Source of the DNA: Desulfocurvus vexinensis DSM 17965
GTDB taxonomy: Bacteria; Desulfobacterota; Desulfovibrionia; Desulfovibrionales; Desulfovibrionaceae
Direction: 5' to 3'
DNA length: 64,000 nucleotides
NCBI RefSeq assembly: GCF_000519125.1
Contig: NZ_KI912582.1
Coordinates: 248,001 to 312,000, forward strand
Shown: positions 53,284 through 61,242 of the stretch, piece after piece
How the letters are laid out: every line of letters starts with the position of its first letter
Position numbering within the stretch: the stretch's first letter is position 1
The notes under the pieces: generated by a model
Told to the model about the DNA's origin: nothing
Seen by the model: the letters and a program-made list of their open reading frames with translations, nothing else
Database searches by the model: none
Translations under genes and position numbers: made by a program

Positions 53284-54864
53284 CTACTGGCCGTAGGGCC
53301 GCTTCTTGGCCCGGGCCACGGCGTACTTGCGCGAGTCGATGCGGTACTTCTTCACCTTGTAGTTGACGATGCGGTAGCTGGCCTTGAGGTCGCGCGCGGC
53401 CTGGAGCATATTGCCGCGCGACTTCTTCAGGGCGTCCACCAGCAGCTCCTGCTCGAAGCGGGCCACGGCCTCGCCGAAGGACAGGCTGGTGTCCGTGGCC
53501 GAGCTTTCGGCGGTTTGCAGGCTGGGCGGCAGGTGGTAGGTGCGGATGACCTCCTCGTCGCAGACCAGCACCGCGCGCTCCATGCAGTTGCCCAGCTCGC
53601 GGACGTTGCCGGGCCAGTGGTACTGGGCCAGCAGGTCGATGGCCGGGGTGGAGATGCGCTTGACGCTCTTGCCGTACTCCCCGGCGAAGTGGTCCATGAA
53701 ATGCTCGGCCAGGGGCAGGATGTCCTGCCTGCGCTCGCGCAGCGGGGGGATGAAGATGGGAAACACGTTGATGCGGTAGAAGAGGTCTTCGCGGAAGGTG
53801 CCGTCCTCGAGCATCTTTTCCAGGGAGCGGTTGGTGGCGCAGATCAGCCGCACGTCCACGTTGATGACCTGCTCGCTGCCCAGGCGCTGGATCTCGCGCT
53901 CCTGCACGGCGCGCAGCACCTTGGCCTGGGCGTCCAGGGACAGCTCGCCGATTTCGTCCAGGAACAGCGTGCCCCCGTGGGCCAGCTCGAACATGCCCTT
54001 CTTGTTGGCCACCGCGCCGGTGAAGGCGCCCTTCTGGTGGCCGAAGAGTTCGGATTCCACGAGGTCGGCGGGCAGGGCCGCGCAGTTGAGCTTGATGAGC
54101 GGCTTGCCCGTGCGCGGGCTCACGCTGTGGATGGCCTCGGCCAGCAGCTCCTTGCCGGTGCCGGACTCGCCGCGCAAGAGCACCGTGGCCCGGCTGGGGC
54201 CCACCTGCGACACCTGCTGGAGCACCATGCGCATGGGCTTGGAGGCGGCCACGATGTTCGGGTGGGCGTAGCCGTCGCCACCCCCGCCGGGGGTCATGCC
54301 CTGGGCCAGCAGGTGGCGTTGCAGGGCCATTTCCTCCTGGAGGGAGGCGGCCTCCTTGGCGACCATGGCGGCCACCACCTCCAGGAAGTTCAGGTCCGGG
54401 AGCAGCTCCTCCTCGGGCCCGGCGGGCAGGTCCACCGACAGGGTGCCCAGGATTTCCTTGCCGCCCTCGGCCTCGTTCATCACCGGCACGCAGATGAAGC
54501 CCAGGCGGGCCATCTCCTCCTTGGTGCGCCCGAAGGCCAGGTTGAGGAAGGACTCGTGGTCCTTCATCACGGGCACCACCACGGGCTTGCCCGAGTCCAT
54601 GACCTTGCCGGTGACGCCCTGGCCCGGGGTGTAGGACACCTGGGCGTACTTCTGGGAGCCGTGGGTCACCGACAGGCGCAGGGAGTTGGTCTCGGGGTCG
54701 AAGATGGTCAGCAGTGCCCGCTTGTACCCATGGTTTTCGCACAGGGTGCGCAGCAGGGCCTTGAGGCCCGTCTGCATGGCGCCCCTGGGGGCCATTTCCC
54801 TGGTCACCTGCTTCAAGGTGGCGAAATAGCCGACCAGGGCGTCGGTGGGGATGGTACGCGTCAT
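53284..54864 (-). CDS. Sigma-54-dependent activator with GAF domain (NifA-like)
   Basis: This 526-residue protein has three parts. A GAF domain (about 25-180) carries YTPGQGVTGKVMDSGKPVVV. A sigma-54 AAA+ domain (about 205-435) has Walker A GESGTGKE and the sigma-54 contact loop GAFTGA, with LFLDEIGE as Walker B. A Fis-type helix-turn-helix forms the C-terminus (NMLQAARDLKASYRIVNYKVKKY). It should remodel sigma-54 RNA polymerase in response to a ligand bound by GAF. It is the last gene of the TPR-iorA-iorB operon, 23 bases after iorB, so it probably regulates that operon or a related ferredoxin-dependent pathway. Confidence 0.92.
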   Translation of the reverse strand: MTRTIPTDALVGYFATLKQVTREMAPRGAMQTGLKALLRTLCENHGYKRALLTIFDPETNSLRLSVTHGSQKYAQVSYTPGQGVTGKVMDSGKPVVVPVMKDHESFLNLAFGRTKEEMARLGFICVPVMNEAEGGKEILGTLSVDLPAGPEEELLPDLNFLEVVAAMVAKEAASLQEEMALQRHLLAQGMTPGGGGDGYAHPNIVAASKPMRMVLQQVSQVGPSRATVLLRGESGTGKELLAEAIHSVSPRTGKPLIKLNCAALPADLVESELFGHQKGAFTGAVANKKGMFELAHGGTLFLDEIGELSLDAQAKVLRAVQEREIQRLGSEQVINVDVRLICATNRSLEKMLEDGTFREDLFYRINVFPIFIPPLRERRQDILPLAEHFMDHFAGEYGKSVKRISTPAIDLLAQYHWPGNVRELGNCMERAVLVCDEEVIRTYHLPPSLQTAESSATDTSLSFGEAVARFEQELLVDALKKSRGNMLQAARDLKASYRIVNYKVKKYRIDSRKYAVARAKKRPYGQ

Positions 54865-54887
54865 GATCTGGGCTCCCGCTGTCCCGC

Positions 54888-55481
54888 TTATGCCGGGCGG
54901 ACTTCCGCCACGCCGTATTCCACGGCCTTGAGGTTCATGTCCACGAGCTTGGGCTTCAGGGCCTTGCGCACGCTGGCCGCGAGGTCGGCGGGAGTCATGG
55001 GCACGGCCCCGGTGGCGCACAGCGCGCCGAGCAGGGCCAGGTTGCCGCATTGCAGGGCCCCGGCCCGCATACCCAGGGTCTGGCAGGGCAAAAACACGCT
55101 GCGCCCGGCGCAGGCCTGCACCCGGGCGCGGATCTCGTCCAGCCCGGGGGCGGTCTCGCGGCCCATGGTCACGCCGATGGCCGGGATGGACTCGGAGTTG
55201 CTGATCACCACCCCGCCCGGGGCGAGGTAGGGCAGGGCGCGCAGGGTTTCCAGGGGCTCGAAGCCGAGCAGGATGTCGGCCTCGCCCTTGGCGATGCGCG
55301 GGCTCTTGAACCCGCCGATGAGCAGGGTGGATTCCACCACGCCGCCGCGCTGGGCCATGCCGTGGACCTCTCCGGCGGTGACGGCCAGGCCCTTGTCCAT
55401 GGCCGCCCGGGCCAGCATGATGGTCGCGGTGAGCGTTCCCTGGCCGCCGACGCCGGTAAGGAAGATGCGGACCTTGGGCAT
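54888..55481 (-). CDS. iorB: Indolepyruvate ferredoxin oxidoreductase, beta subunit
   Basis: This 197-residue protein has the family start FLTGVGGQGTLTATIMLA, GEVHGMAQRGGVVESTL and GFEPLETLRALPYL, and it ends with VDMNLKAVEYGVAE. With IorA it oxidatively decarboxylates aryl-pyruvates to aryl-acetyl-CoA, reducing ferredoxin, or runs in reverse to make aromatic 2-oxoacids. The start ATG overlaps the iorA stop (TAATG), so translation is coupled. Confidence 0.94.
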   Translation of the reverse strand: MPKVRIFLTGVGGQGTLTATIMLARAAMDKGLAVTAGEVHGMAQRGGVVESTLLIGGFKSPRIAKGEADILLGFEPLETLRALPYLAPGGVVISNSESIPAIGVTMGRETAPGLDEIRARVQACAGRSVFLPCQTLGMRAGALQCGNLALLGALCATGAVPMTPADLAASVRKALKPKLVDMNLKAVEYGVAEVRPA

Positions 55482-57325
55482 TACTCGCTCCTCTTGCGGG
55501 CCTTGATGTCCTTGCAGATCTGCAGGCAGAACATGCAACCCGTGCACTGGTGTTCGTTGATGCGCACCTGTCCGGCGGCGTCCACGGCGAAAGCCGGGCA
55601 GGCCAGGGTCGCCAGGCACTGGCGCACGGCCTCGCCCTGGCGGGCCACGGTGGCCACCATGGGCATGGTCTTTTTCATGGTGCGCTTGGCGAAGAGCACG
55701 CAGGGCTCCTCGGCGATGAGCACGCGCACGCCGGACTGGCCCTTCATCTCCTCGATGGCCGCTGCCGTGGCCTTGTAGTTGTAGGGCGTGACCTTCTTGA
55801 CGTTGCACACGCCGCAGCCGCGCACGATGGTTTCGATGTCCACCTGGCAGGGGTTCTCGCCGTGGATGGTCAGCGAAACGCCGGGGTGCGGCTGGTGGCC
55901 GGTCATGGCCGTGGTGCGGTTGTCCAGCACCACCAGCAGGATGTCGTGGCGGTTGAACACGGCGTTGACCAGCCCGGTGATGCCCGAGTGGAAGAAGGTC
56001 GAATCGCCGATGAAGGCGACCACGGGCTTGGTCTGTGCCTTGGCGAAGCCCGACCCGGAGGAGACGGACGAGCCCATGCACAGCAGGAAATCCGCCGCCG
56101 ACAGGGGCGGCAGGATGCCCAGGGTGTAGCAGCCGATGTCCGAGGAGTAGACGGCCTCGTCGCCGTAGGCCTGGCGCACGGCGTAGTACAGGGCGCGGTG
56201 CGAGCAGCCCGCGCACAGGTTCGGCGGGCGCATGGGCAGCGGCCCGGGGGCCTCGCAGGTCTTCGCCGCCGGGGGCCGCTTGCCCAGCACGCGGAACATG
56301 GCCGCGCGGACCTCGGCGGTGGAGTATTCGCCAAGGCGGGTCAGGTCGGGGCCCTTGCCGTGCACGGCCAGGGTCAGGTCCTTGTCGTGGGCCAGGGCGC
56401 GCACGGCCTGCTCCACCAGCGGCTCGCCCTCTTCGATGACCAGGACCTTGGTCAGGCCCTTGAGGAAGCGGGCGATCTTCTTTTCGGGCAGGGGGTAGGT
56501 CATGCCCAGGGCCAGCACCTTGAACTTGCCCTTGAAGGGCGCCTCGGCCAGCACGTCGGACACATAGGCCCGGGCCATGCCCGAGACGATGATGCCGACC
56601 TCGCCGCGCCCGCGCACGGTGTTCCAGGGCGACTTCTCGACCTCCAGGGCGATCTCGTCCATGGCCTTGAGCAGCGCGGCGTGGCGCACGCGGGCCACCG
56701 CCGGGATGGGCACGAAGCGCAGGGGATTCTTCTTGAACTCGGGGCCGTGCTGGGCGCCGGGCCGGTCGCCGAAGGCCACCGGGCCGCGCACGTGGGACAC
56801 GCGGGTGGTGGTGCGCAGCATCACCGGCTGGCCGAAGCGCCGCGACAGCGCGAAGGCGTCGCGGGTCATGTCCTTGGCCTCCTGCGTGGTGCAGGGCTCG
56901 AACACGGGCAGCCCGCCCAGGCGGGCGTAGTAGCGGTTGTCCTGCTCGTTCTGGCTGGAGTGGCAGCCGGGGTCGTCCGCCGAGAGCAGCACCAGCCCGC
57001 CGGGGGTGCCGACATAGGTCATGGTCATCAGCGGGTCGGCCGCGACGTTGACGCCCACGTGCTTCATGGTCACCAGGGTCGGGGCCCCGGCCAGGGCGGC
57101 GCCGCCGCCCACTTCCAGGGCCACCTTCTCGTTGGTGGAATACTCGAAGTGGAAGTCGCCGTCGGGCGCGATGCGGAAGAACGTGTCGGGCACCTCGGAG
57201 GAGGGGGTGCCGGGGTAGCAGGAGACGAAGGCCACACCGGCCTCCAGGGCGCCGCGCACGATGGCTTCGTTGCCCAGGAGCAGGTGTGTTTCGCCGCCCT
57301 TATGGTCCAGCAGCGGATGGGCCAT
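55481..57325 (-). CDS. iorA: Indolepyruvate ferredoxin oxidoreductase, alpha subunit
   Basis: This 614-residue protein has the pyrimidine-binding half (GNEAIVRGALEAGVAFVSCYPGTPSSE), a middle transketolase-like domain, and the TPP-binding half (LCAGCSHRALYYAV, DIGCYTLGILPPL, FIGDSTFFHSGI). It ends in a ferredoxin tail. The tail normally holds two 4Fe-4S motifs. Here the last one is complete (CTGCMFCLQIC), but the first keeps only two of its four cysteines (QCLATLACP). The start at 57325 follows the family. Upstream on the same transcript is the membrane TPR-like gene. Confidence 0.94.
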   Translation of the reverse strand: MAHPLLDHKGGETHLLLGNEAIVRGALEAGVAFVSCYPGTPSSEVPDTFFRIAPDGDFHFEYSTNEKVALEVGGGAALAGAPTLVTMKHVGVNVAADPLMTMTYVGTPGGLVLLSADDPGCHSSQNEQDNRYYARLGGLPVFEPCTTQEAKDMTRDAFALSRRFGQPVMLRTTTRVSHVRGPVAFGDRPGAQHGPEFKKNPLRFVPIPAVARVRHAALLKAMDEIALEVEKSPWNTVRGRGEVGIIVSGMARAYVSDVLAEAPFKGKFKVLALGMTYPLPEKKIARFLKGLTKVLVIEEGEPLVEQAVRALAHDKDLTLAVHGKGPDLTRLGEYSTAEVRAAMFRVLGKRPPAAKTCEAPGPLPMRPPNLCAGCSHRALYYAVRQAYGDEAVYSSDIGCYTLGILPPLSAADFLLCMGSSVSSGSGFAKAQTKPVVAFIGDSTFFHSGITGLVNAVFNRHDILLVVLDNRTTAMTGHQPHPGVSLTIHGENPCQVDIETIVRGCGVCNVKKVTPYNYKATAAAIEEMKGQSGVRVLIAEEPCVLFAKRTMKKTMPMVATVARQGEAVRQCLATLACPAFAVDAAGQVRINEHQCTGCMFCLQICKDIKARKRSE

Positions 57326-57360
57326 GATGTGTTTCTCCAGTCTTGCCGTGGTTGCGGGTG

Positions 57361-58023
57361 CTAGGAAGCGGGCTGCGCGGCCCGCAGGTCCTTGATCTTC
57401 GCGGTGATGAAGGCGGAGCTGCCGCCCTGGTTCTCGGCGAGCAGGGCCTCCCAGGCGGCGATGGCCGCGTTCGTGTCGCCCGCCTGTTCGGCCTCGTAGG
57501 CCAGGCGTTCGAGCAGCAGCATCTGGTAGGCCTTGGGCAGGCTCTGGCGCATCCCTTCCAGGACGGCCTGGGCCTCGGCGTGCTTGCCCGCGCGCGACAG
57601 CTCGGCGGCCTGGCCGAAGCCGGGCACGGCGCCCAGGTGGGCGGCGTCCATGGCGGCCCAGGCGGCGGCGGCCTCCTCGTGGCGCCCGGCGGCGGACAGG
57701 CTGGCGGCCAGCTCGAGTTGCGCCGTGGGGCGCAGGGTTTCGGGGGCCTTGGCGGCGAAGGCCGCCAGGGCCTCGGCGCGCGCCGCGGGGTCGGCCTCGG
57801 CCAGCAGGGCGGTCAGCTCGGCGCGCCGGTCGGCCAGGCGCGACTGCGACACGGCCTTGTAGGCGGCCAGCGAGCCGACGAGCAGCAGCAGGGCGGCGAC
57901 GACGCCGACGATGAGCTTGATGTTCGCGACGATCCACTGCAGGGCGGGGTGCAGGGATTCCTCCACCCCGGCGCCCAGGGCGTCCAGCGGGGATTGCGGT
58001 TGGGCGGCGGTTTTCTCGGTCAT
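57361..58023 (-). CDS. Membrane-anchored TPR-like protein (YfgM type)
   Basis: This 220-residue protein has a cytoplasmic N-terminus, one membrane helix (about residues 37-60, LIVGVVAALLLLVGSLAAY) and a periplasmic helical repeat region. The region is Ala-rich with TPR-like pairs (EAAAAWAAMDAAHLGA; EAQAVLEGMRQSLPKAYQMLL). It resembles YfgM/CcmH-type partners of secretion or chaperone systems. GGAGGT lies 10 bases before ATG 58023; the ATG at 58041 overlaps that site. It is first in the ior operon, and its functional link with iorAB is not obvious. Confidence 0.75.
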   Translation of the reverse strand: MTEKTAAQPQSPLDALGAGVEESLHPALQWIVANIKLIVGVVAALLLLVGSLAAYKAVSQSRLADRRAELTALLAEADPAARAEALAAFAAKAPETLRPTAQLELAASLSAAGRHEEAAAAWAAMDAAHLGAVPGFGQAAELSRAGKHAEAQAVLEGMRQSLPKAYQMLLLERLAYEAEQAGDTNAAIAAWEALLAENQGGSSAFITAKIKDLRAAQPAS

Positions 58024-58076
58024 TGCCAGGGCGACCTCCATGGTGGCGAGTTGACTTCGGGCGGAGTTTCCGCAAC

Positions 58077-58102
58077 AAAAAACGGACCCCCGCAGGGGCT
58101 CC
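58077..58102 (-). terminator. terminator-like hairpin in the leader of the ior operon
   Basis: On the minus strand GGA-G-CCCC pairs with GGGG-G-TCC around a TGC loop (58102-58084), followed by CG and TTTTTT (58082-58077). It is oriented toward the TPR-iorAB genes but lies upstream of them. Confidence 0.5.
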
Positions 58103-58105
58103 CTT

Positions 58106-58134
58106 CATGTACCCATACTTTACAGAAATGTCAA
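58106..58134 (-). promoter_or_regulatory. possible sigma-70 promoter of the ior operon
   Basis: A perfect TTGACA (58134-58129, minus strand) and TACATG (58111-58106) are 17 bases apart. RNA from here would start about at the edge of the hairpin at 58084-58102. No sigma-54 -24/-12 pair was found nearby although a sigma-54 activator is encoded in the operon. Confidence 0.4.
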
Positions 58135-58185
58135 AAGAACTTTTGCCCCGGGAAAGGCTGGCGGCAGGGTCTTCATTTCTGTAAA
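58119..58185. promoter_or_regulatory. paired inverted 12-bp sites between ior and proA
   Basis: TTTACAGAAATG at 58119-58130 recurs as its exact reverse complement CATTTCTGTAAA at 58174-58185. The centres are 55 bp apart, about five helical turns. Such spacing fits two sites for a regulator that loops or activates from upstream. Confidence 0.5.
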
Positions 58186-58248
58186 AGACCGTCTTGTCAT
58201 GCACGAGAAACGCGCCGCGCACAACCCCCCAGCGCGGCAGGAGGACGC

Positions 58249-59508
58249 ATGGATTTCCACAAGGAGATGACCGCCCTGGGCCAGCGGGCCAAGGCCGCCG
58301 CGCGCGTCATGGCCGGGGCCGACACCCGGGCCAAGGACGCGGCCCTGCTGGCCCTGGCCGGGCTGCTGGAGGCCGAGGGCGCGACCATCGCCGCCGCCAA
58401 CGCCCGCGACCTGGAGGCCGCCCAGGCCGCCGGGATGGACGCCCCGCGCCTGGACCGTCTGCGCCTGACGGACAAGGTCGTGGCCGCCATGGCCCAGGCC
58501 TGCCGCGAGATCGCCGCCCAGAACGACCCCGTGGGCGGCATCGACTCCATGTGGCGCCGCCCCAACGGGCTGCTGGTGGGCCGCATGCGCATCCCCCTGG
58601 GCGTCATCGCCATGATCTACGAGTCGCGGCCCAACGTCACCGTGGACTCGGGCGTGCTCTGCCTCAAGGCGGGCAACGCGGTCATCCTGCGCGGAGGCAG
58701 CGAGGCTTTTCACTCCAACCAGTGCCTGGCCGGGCTCATCCACCGCGCCCTGGCCGGGGCGGGCCTGCCCGCAGACGCCGTGCAGCTCGTGCCGACCACC
58801 GACCGCGCCGCCGTGTCGGCCATGCTCAAGCTCGACCAGTACATCGACGTGATCATCCCGCGCGGCGGCGAGGGGCTGATCCGCGCCGTGGTGGCCGAGG
58901 CGACCATGCCCGTGCTCAAGCACTACAAGGGCGTGTGCCACGCCTATGTGGACGCCGGGGCGGACCTGGAGCAGGCCCTGGAGGTGGTCTTCAACGCCAA
59001 GGTCCAGCGCCCGGGCGTGTGCAACGCCCTGGAGGGGCTGCTGGTCCACGCCGCCGAGGCTGCGGCCTTCCTGCCCCTGGTCGGCGCGCGCCTGGGCGGG
59101 GCGGGGGTGGAGCTGCGGGCCTGCCCCCGGGCCCTGCCGCTCTTGGGCGCCACGGCCACGCCCGCTGGGCCGGGCGACTTCGGCCAGGAATTCCACGCCC
59201 TGATCCTGGCCGTGCGCGTGGTGGACTCCATGGCCCAGGCCCTGGACCACATCGCCGAGTACGGCTCCAACCACACCGAGATCATCCTGACCCGCGACCA
59301 TGGCCGGGCCATGCGCTTCCTGCGCGAGGCCGACGCCTCCATGGTCGCGGTCAACGCCTCGTCGCGCTTCAACGACGGCGGCGAACTGGGCCTGGGCGCG
59401 GAGATCGGCATCAGCACCTCCAAGCTGCACTCCTACGGGCCCATGGGCGCCCTGGAGCTGACCAGCACCAAGTTCGTGGTCTTCGGCGACGGGCAGGTGC
59501 GCGGCTAG
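58249..59508 (+). CDS. proA: Gamma-glutamyl phosphate reductase
   Basis: This 419-residue aldehyde-dehydrogenase-fold enzyme has RIPLGVIAMIYESRPNVTVD, LKAGNAVILRGGSEA, the catalytic Cys in RPGVCNALEG and SSRFNDGGELGLGAEIGISTS. It reduces glutamyl phosphate to glutamate semialdehyde in proline synthesis. GGAGGA precedes ATG 58249. nadD begins with the base after its stop codon. The partner kinase proB is not in the window. Confidence 0.96.
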   Translation: MDFHKEMTALGQRAKAAARVMAGADTRAKDAALLALAGLLEAEGATIAAANARDLEAAQAAGMDAPRLDRLRLTDKVVAAMAQACREIAAQNDPVGGIDSMWRRPNGLLVGRMRIPLGVIAMIYESRPNVTVDSGVLCLKAGNAVILRGGSEAFHSNQCLAGLIHRALAGAGLPADAVQLVPTTDRAAVSAMLKLDQYIDVIIPRGGEGLIRAVVAEATMPVLKHYKGVCHAYVDAGADLEQALEVVFNAKVQRPGVCNALEGLLVHAAEAAAFLPLVGARLGGAGVELRACPRALPLLGATATPAGPGDFGQEFHALILAVRVVDSMAQALDHIAEYGSNHTEIILTRDHGRAMRFLREADASMVAVNASSRFNDGGELGLGAEIGISTSKLHSYGPMGALELTSTKFVVFGDGQVRG

Positions 59509-60207
59509 ATGGACGCGGCGGCGCAGGCGGCCCCCGGCGCGGGCGCGGCTTCGGGCCGGGGCGTGGGCATCCTGGGCGGGTGCTTCAACCCCGTGCACAA
59601 CGGGCACCTGCGCCTGGCCATCGAGGTCCGCGAGCAGCTCGGCCTGGCGCGCGTGGAGCTGATGCCCGCGCACGTGCCGCCGCACAAGCCCGGCGAGGGC
59701 ATGCTGCCCTTTGCCCTGCGCGCGGCCCTGGCCGAGGCCGCCGTGGCCGGGGTGCCGGGGCTTGCGGTGTCGCGCCTGGAAGCCGCGCGCCCCGGGCCGT
59801 CGTACACCGTGGACACCCTGGCCGCCCTGGGCGCGGCGTGGCCCGGGGTGCCGTTGTGGTTCATCCTGGGCGCGGGCGACCTGGCGGGGCTGCCCGGCTG
59901 GCACCGCGGCCTGGAGATTCCCGAATTGTGCAACCTGGCCGTGGCCGGGCGCGGCGGGGCCGGGCCCGAGGCCGTGGCCGCCTTCGTGGCCGCCCACTGG
60001 CCCGTGGCCGGGCCCGACGGCGCCGGGGGCTGGCGCCTGCCCGGGGGCAACTGCCTGCGCCCCGTGGCCCTGCAACGCCTGGACATCAGCGCCTCGGACG
60101 TGCGCGCGCGCTGGCTGGCCGGGCGCTGCCTGGCCGCCCTGGTGCCCCGCGAGGTGGAGCGCGCCCTGGGCGCCGGGGCCGACGCGGTGCGCGCGGCCTG
60201 GGCCTGA
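59509..60207 (+). CDS. nadD: Nicotinate-nucleotide adenylyltransferase
   Basis: This 232-residue nucleotidyltransferase has the phosphate-binding loop GGCFNPVHNGH (residues about 23-33), PHKPGEGMLPF, YTVDTLAALG and the C-terminal signature LDISASDVRARW (usually ISSTxIR). It makes deamido-NAD from nicotinate mononucleotide and ATP. The N-terminal 17 residues are a Gly/Ala extension. Coupling with proA is common in bacteria. Confidence 0.92.
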   Translation: MDAAAQAAPGAGAASGRGVGILGGCFNPVHNGHLRLAIEVREQLGLARVELMPAHVPPHKPGEGMLPFALRAALAEAAVAGVPGLAVSRLEAARPGPSYTVDTLAALGAAWPGVPLWFILGAGDLAGLPGWHRGLEIPELCNLAVAGRGGAGPEAVAAFVAAHWPVAGPDGAGGWRLPGGNCLRPVALQRLDISASDVRARWLAGRCLAALVPREVERALGAGADAVRAAWA

Positions 60208-60230
60208 GCCGCCCGCAGGCCCGGGCCGGA

Positions 60231-60264
60231 TTGAACACCCCGCCTGTTTGTGCCATAGTGGCAC
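60231..60264 (+). promoter_or_regulatory. promoter with embedded palindrome upstream of the TPR gene
   Basis: TTGAAC (60231-60236) and CATAGT (60254-60259) are 17 bases apart. The -10 lies inside the palindrome GTGCCA-TAG-TGGCAC (60250-60264). The RNA would have a leader of about 45 bases. Confidence 0.5.
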
Positions 60265-60310
60265 GGCAGAATCACCAAGAGCCCGCCCTGCGGGCCGGGA
60301 CGCAGCCGCC

Positions 60311-61141
60311 ATGTTCGAAACGCCAGCCAAGAAGATCCGCGAGAACCTCGCCCGGGCCAAGGCCGCCCTGCACAAGGGCGAGCTGACGCGCTCCATCGCC
60401 TGCGCCATTGAGGCTGCGCGCGACCTGGACGGCGCGCAGATCTTCGGGCGCGAGAAGTTCGAGGTGGAGGTGCATCTGCAGGAGTACCTCAAGGAGTTCA
60501 ACCGCCACCCGGACGTGAAGAGCCATTTTTCCGCCAAGAACGTCCACGTCACGCCATACGTGAAGTACAAGCGCGGGGGCGAGGCCGAACTGACCCGGGC
60601 CCTGGGCGGGCTGCTGGACGAGCTGGAACACAAGGGCCGCACGCAGGAGCAGCACGCCGACGCGCAGCGCGCACGGCGCAAGGAGGACATGCTGGCCGGG
60701 GCCCAGGCCTCCCTGGACGCCAGGGAGCTGCCCAAGGCCAAGGCCCTGCTGCGCCGCGTGGCCGAGGAGTTCGGCCGCGAGCCCGGCGTGCTGGCCGACT
60801 GCGGGCAGCGCCTGTTGCAGGCCGAATTGTTCTATGAGGCCGGGGAATACCTGGAACAGGCCGTGGCGCTGGACCCGCGCGACAGCCGCGCCCTGGCCGG
60901 GGCCGTGCAGGCCTACACCGGCGCCCGCGAGTTCCCCAAGGTCGAGGCGCTTTACAAGCAGGCCCTGCAGACCTTCGGCATGCACCCGCGCACCCTGCTG
61001 CACATGGCCCGCATGTACCTGGACTGGCGCAAGAACGACGAGGCCTACGACTGCGCGCGCAAGGCCTTCGAGCTGGACCCGGCTCTGGACGAGGCCCAGG
61101 CCATCATGGAGCAGACGGGCAAGCGCATCTTCACCCGCTAA
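60311..61141 (+). CDS. TPR-repeat protein of unknown function
   Basis: This 276-residue soluble protein has an N-terminal helical part (ARAKAALHKGELTRSIACAIEAARDL), a charged connector (about 65-140) and tandem TPR units in the second half: AELFYEAGEYLEQAVALDPR, YKQALQTFGMHPRTLLHMARMY and NDEAYDCARKAFELDPAL. No enzyme motif is present, so it is likely a scaffold. The ATG at 60311 is the first in frame after the promoter-like pair at 60231. A terminator follows directly. Confidence 0.82.
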   Translation: MFETPAKKIRENLARAKAALHKGELTRSIACAIEAARDLDGAQIFGREKFEVEVHLQEYLKEFNRHPDVKSHFSAKNVHVTPYVKYKRGGEAELTRALGGLLDELEHKGRTQEQHADAQRARRKEDMLAGAQASLDARELPKAKALLRRVAEEFGREPGVLADCGQRLLQAELFYEAGEYLEQAVALDPRDSRALAGAVQAYTGAREFPKVEALYKQALQTFGMHPRTLLHMARMYLDWRKNDEAYDCARKAFELDPALDEAQAIMEQTGKRIFTR

Positions 61142-61178
61142 GGCCCGCCTCACCCCCCCCGCGCGCGGCGCGGAAAAG

Positions 61179-61212
61179 CAACAAGGCCCCGGACTCGTCC
61201 GGGGCCTTGTTG
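61179..61212. terminator. hairpin terminator between TPR gene and chrB
   Basis: A perfect 15-bp stem (61179-61193 with 61198-61212, arm CAACAAGGCCCCGGA) closes a CTCG loop. The minus-strand side continues GCTTTTCC, so termination is clearer for the chrB transcript than for the TPR gene. Confidence 0.85.
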
Positions 61213-61242
61213 CGTCATGCCGTCCGCCGCTTCCCGCGCGCC

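Noticed and set aside
58040-58250. Sigma-54 -24/-12 promoter upstream of the ior operon
   Set aside because: I looked for TGGCAC-N5-TTGC on both strands and found no acceptable GG-N10-GC pair in good context.
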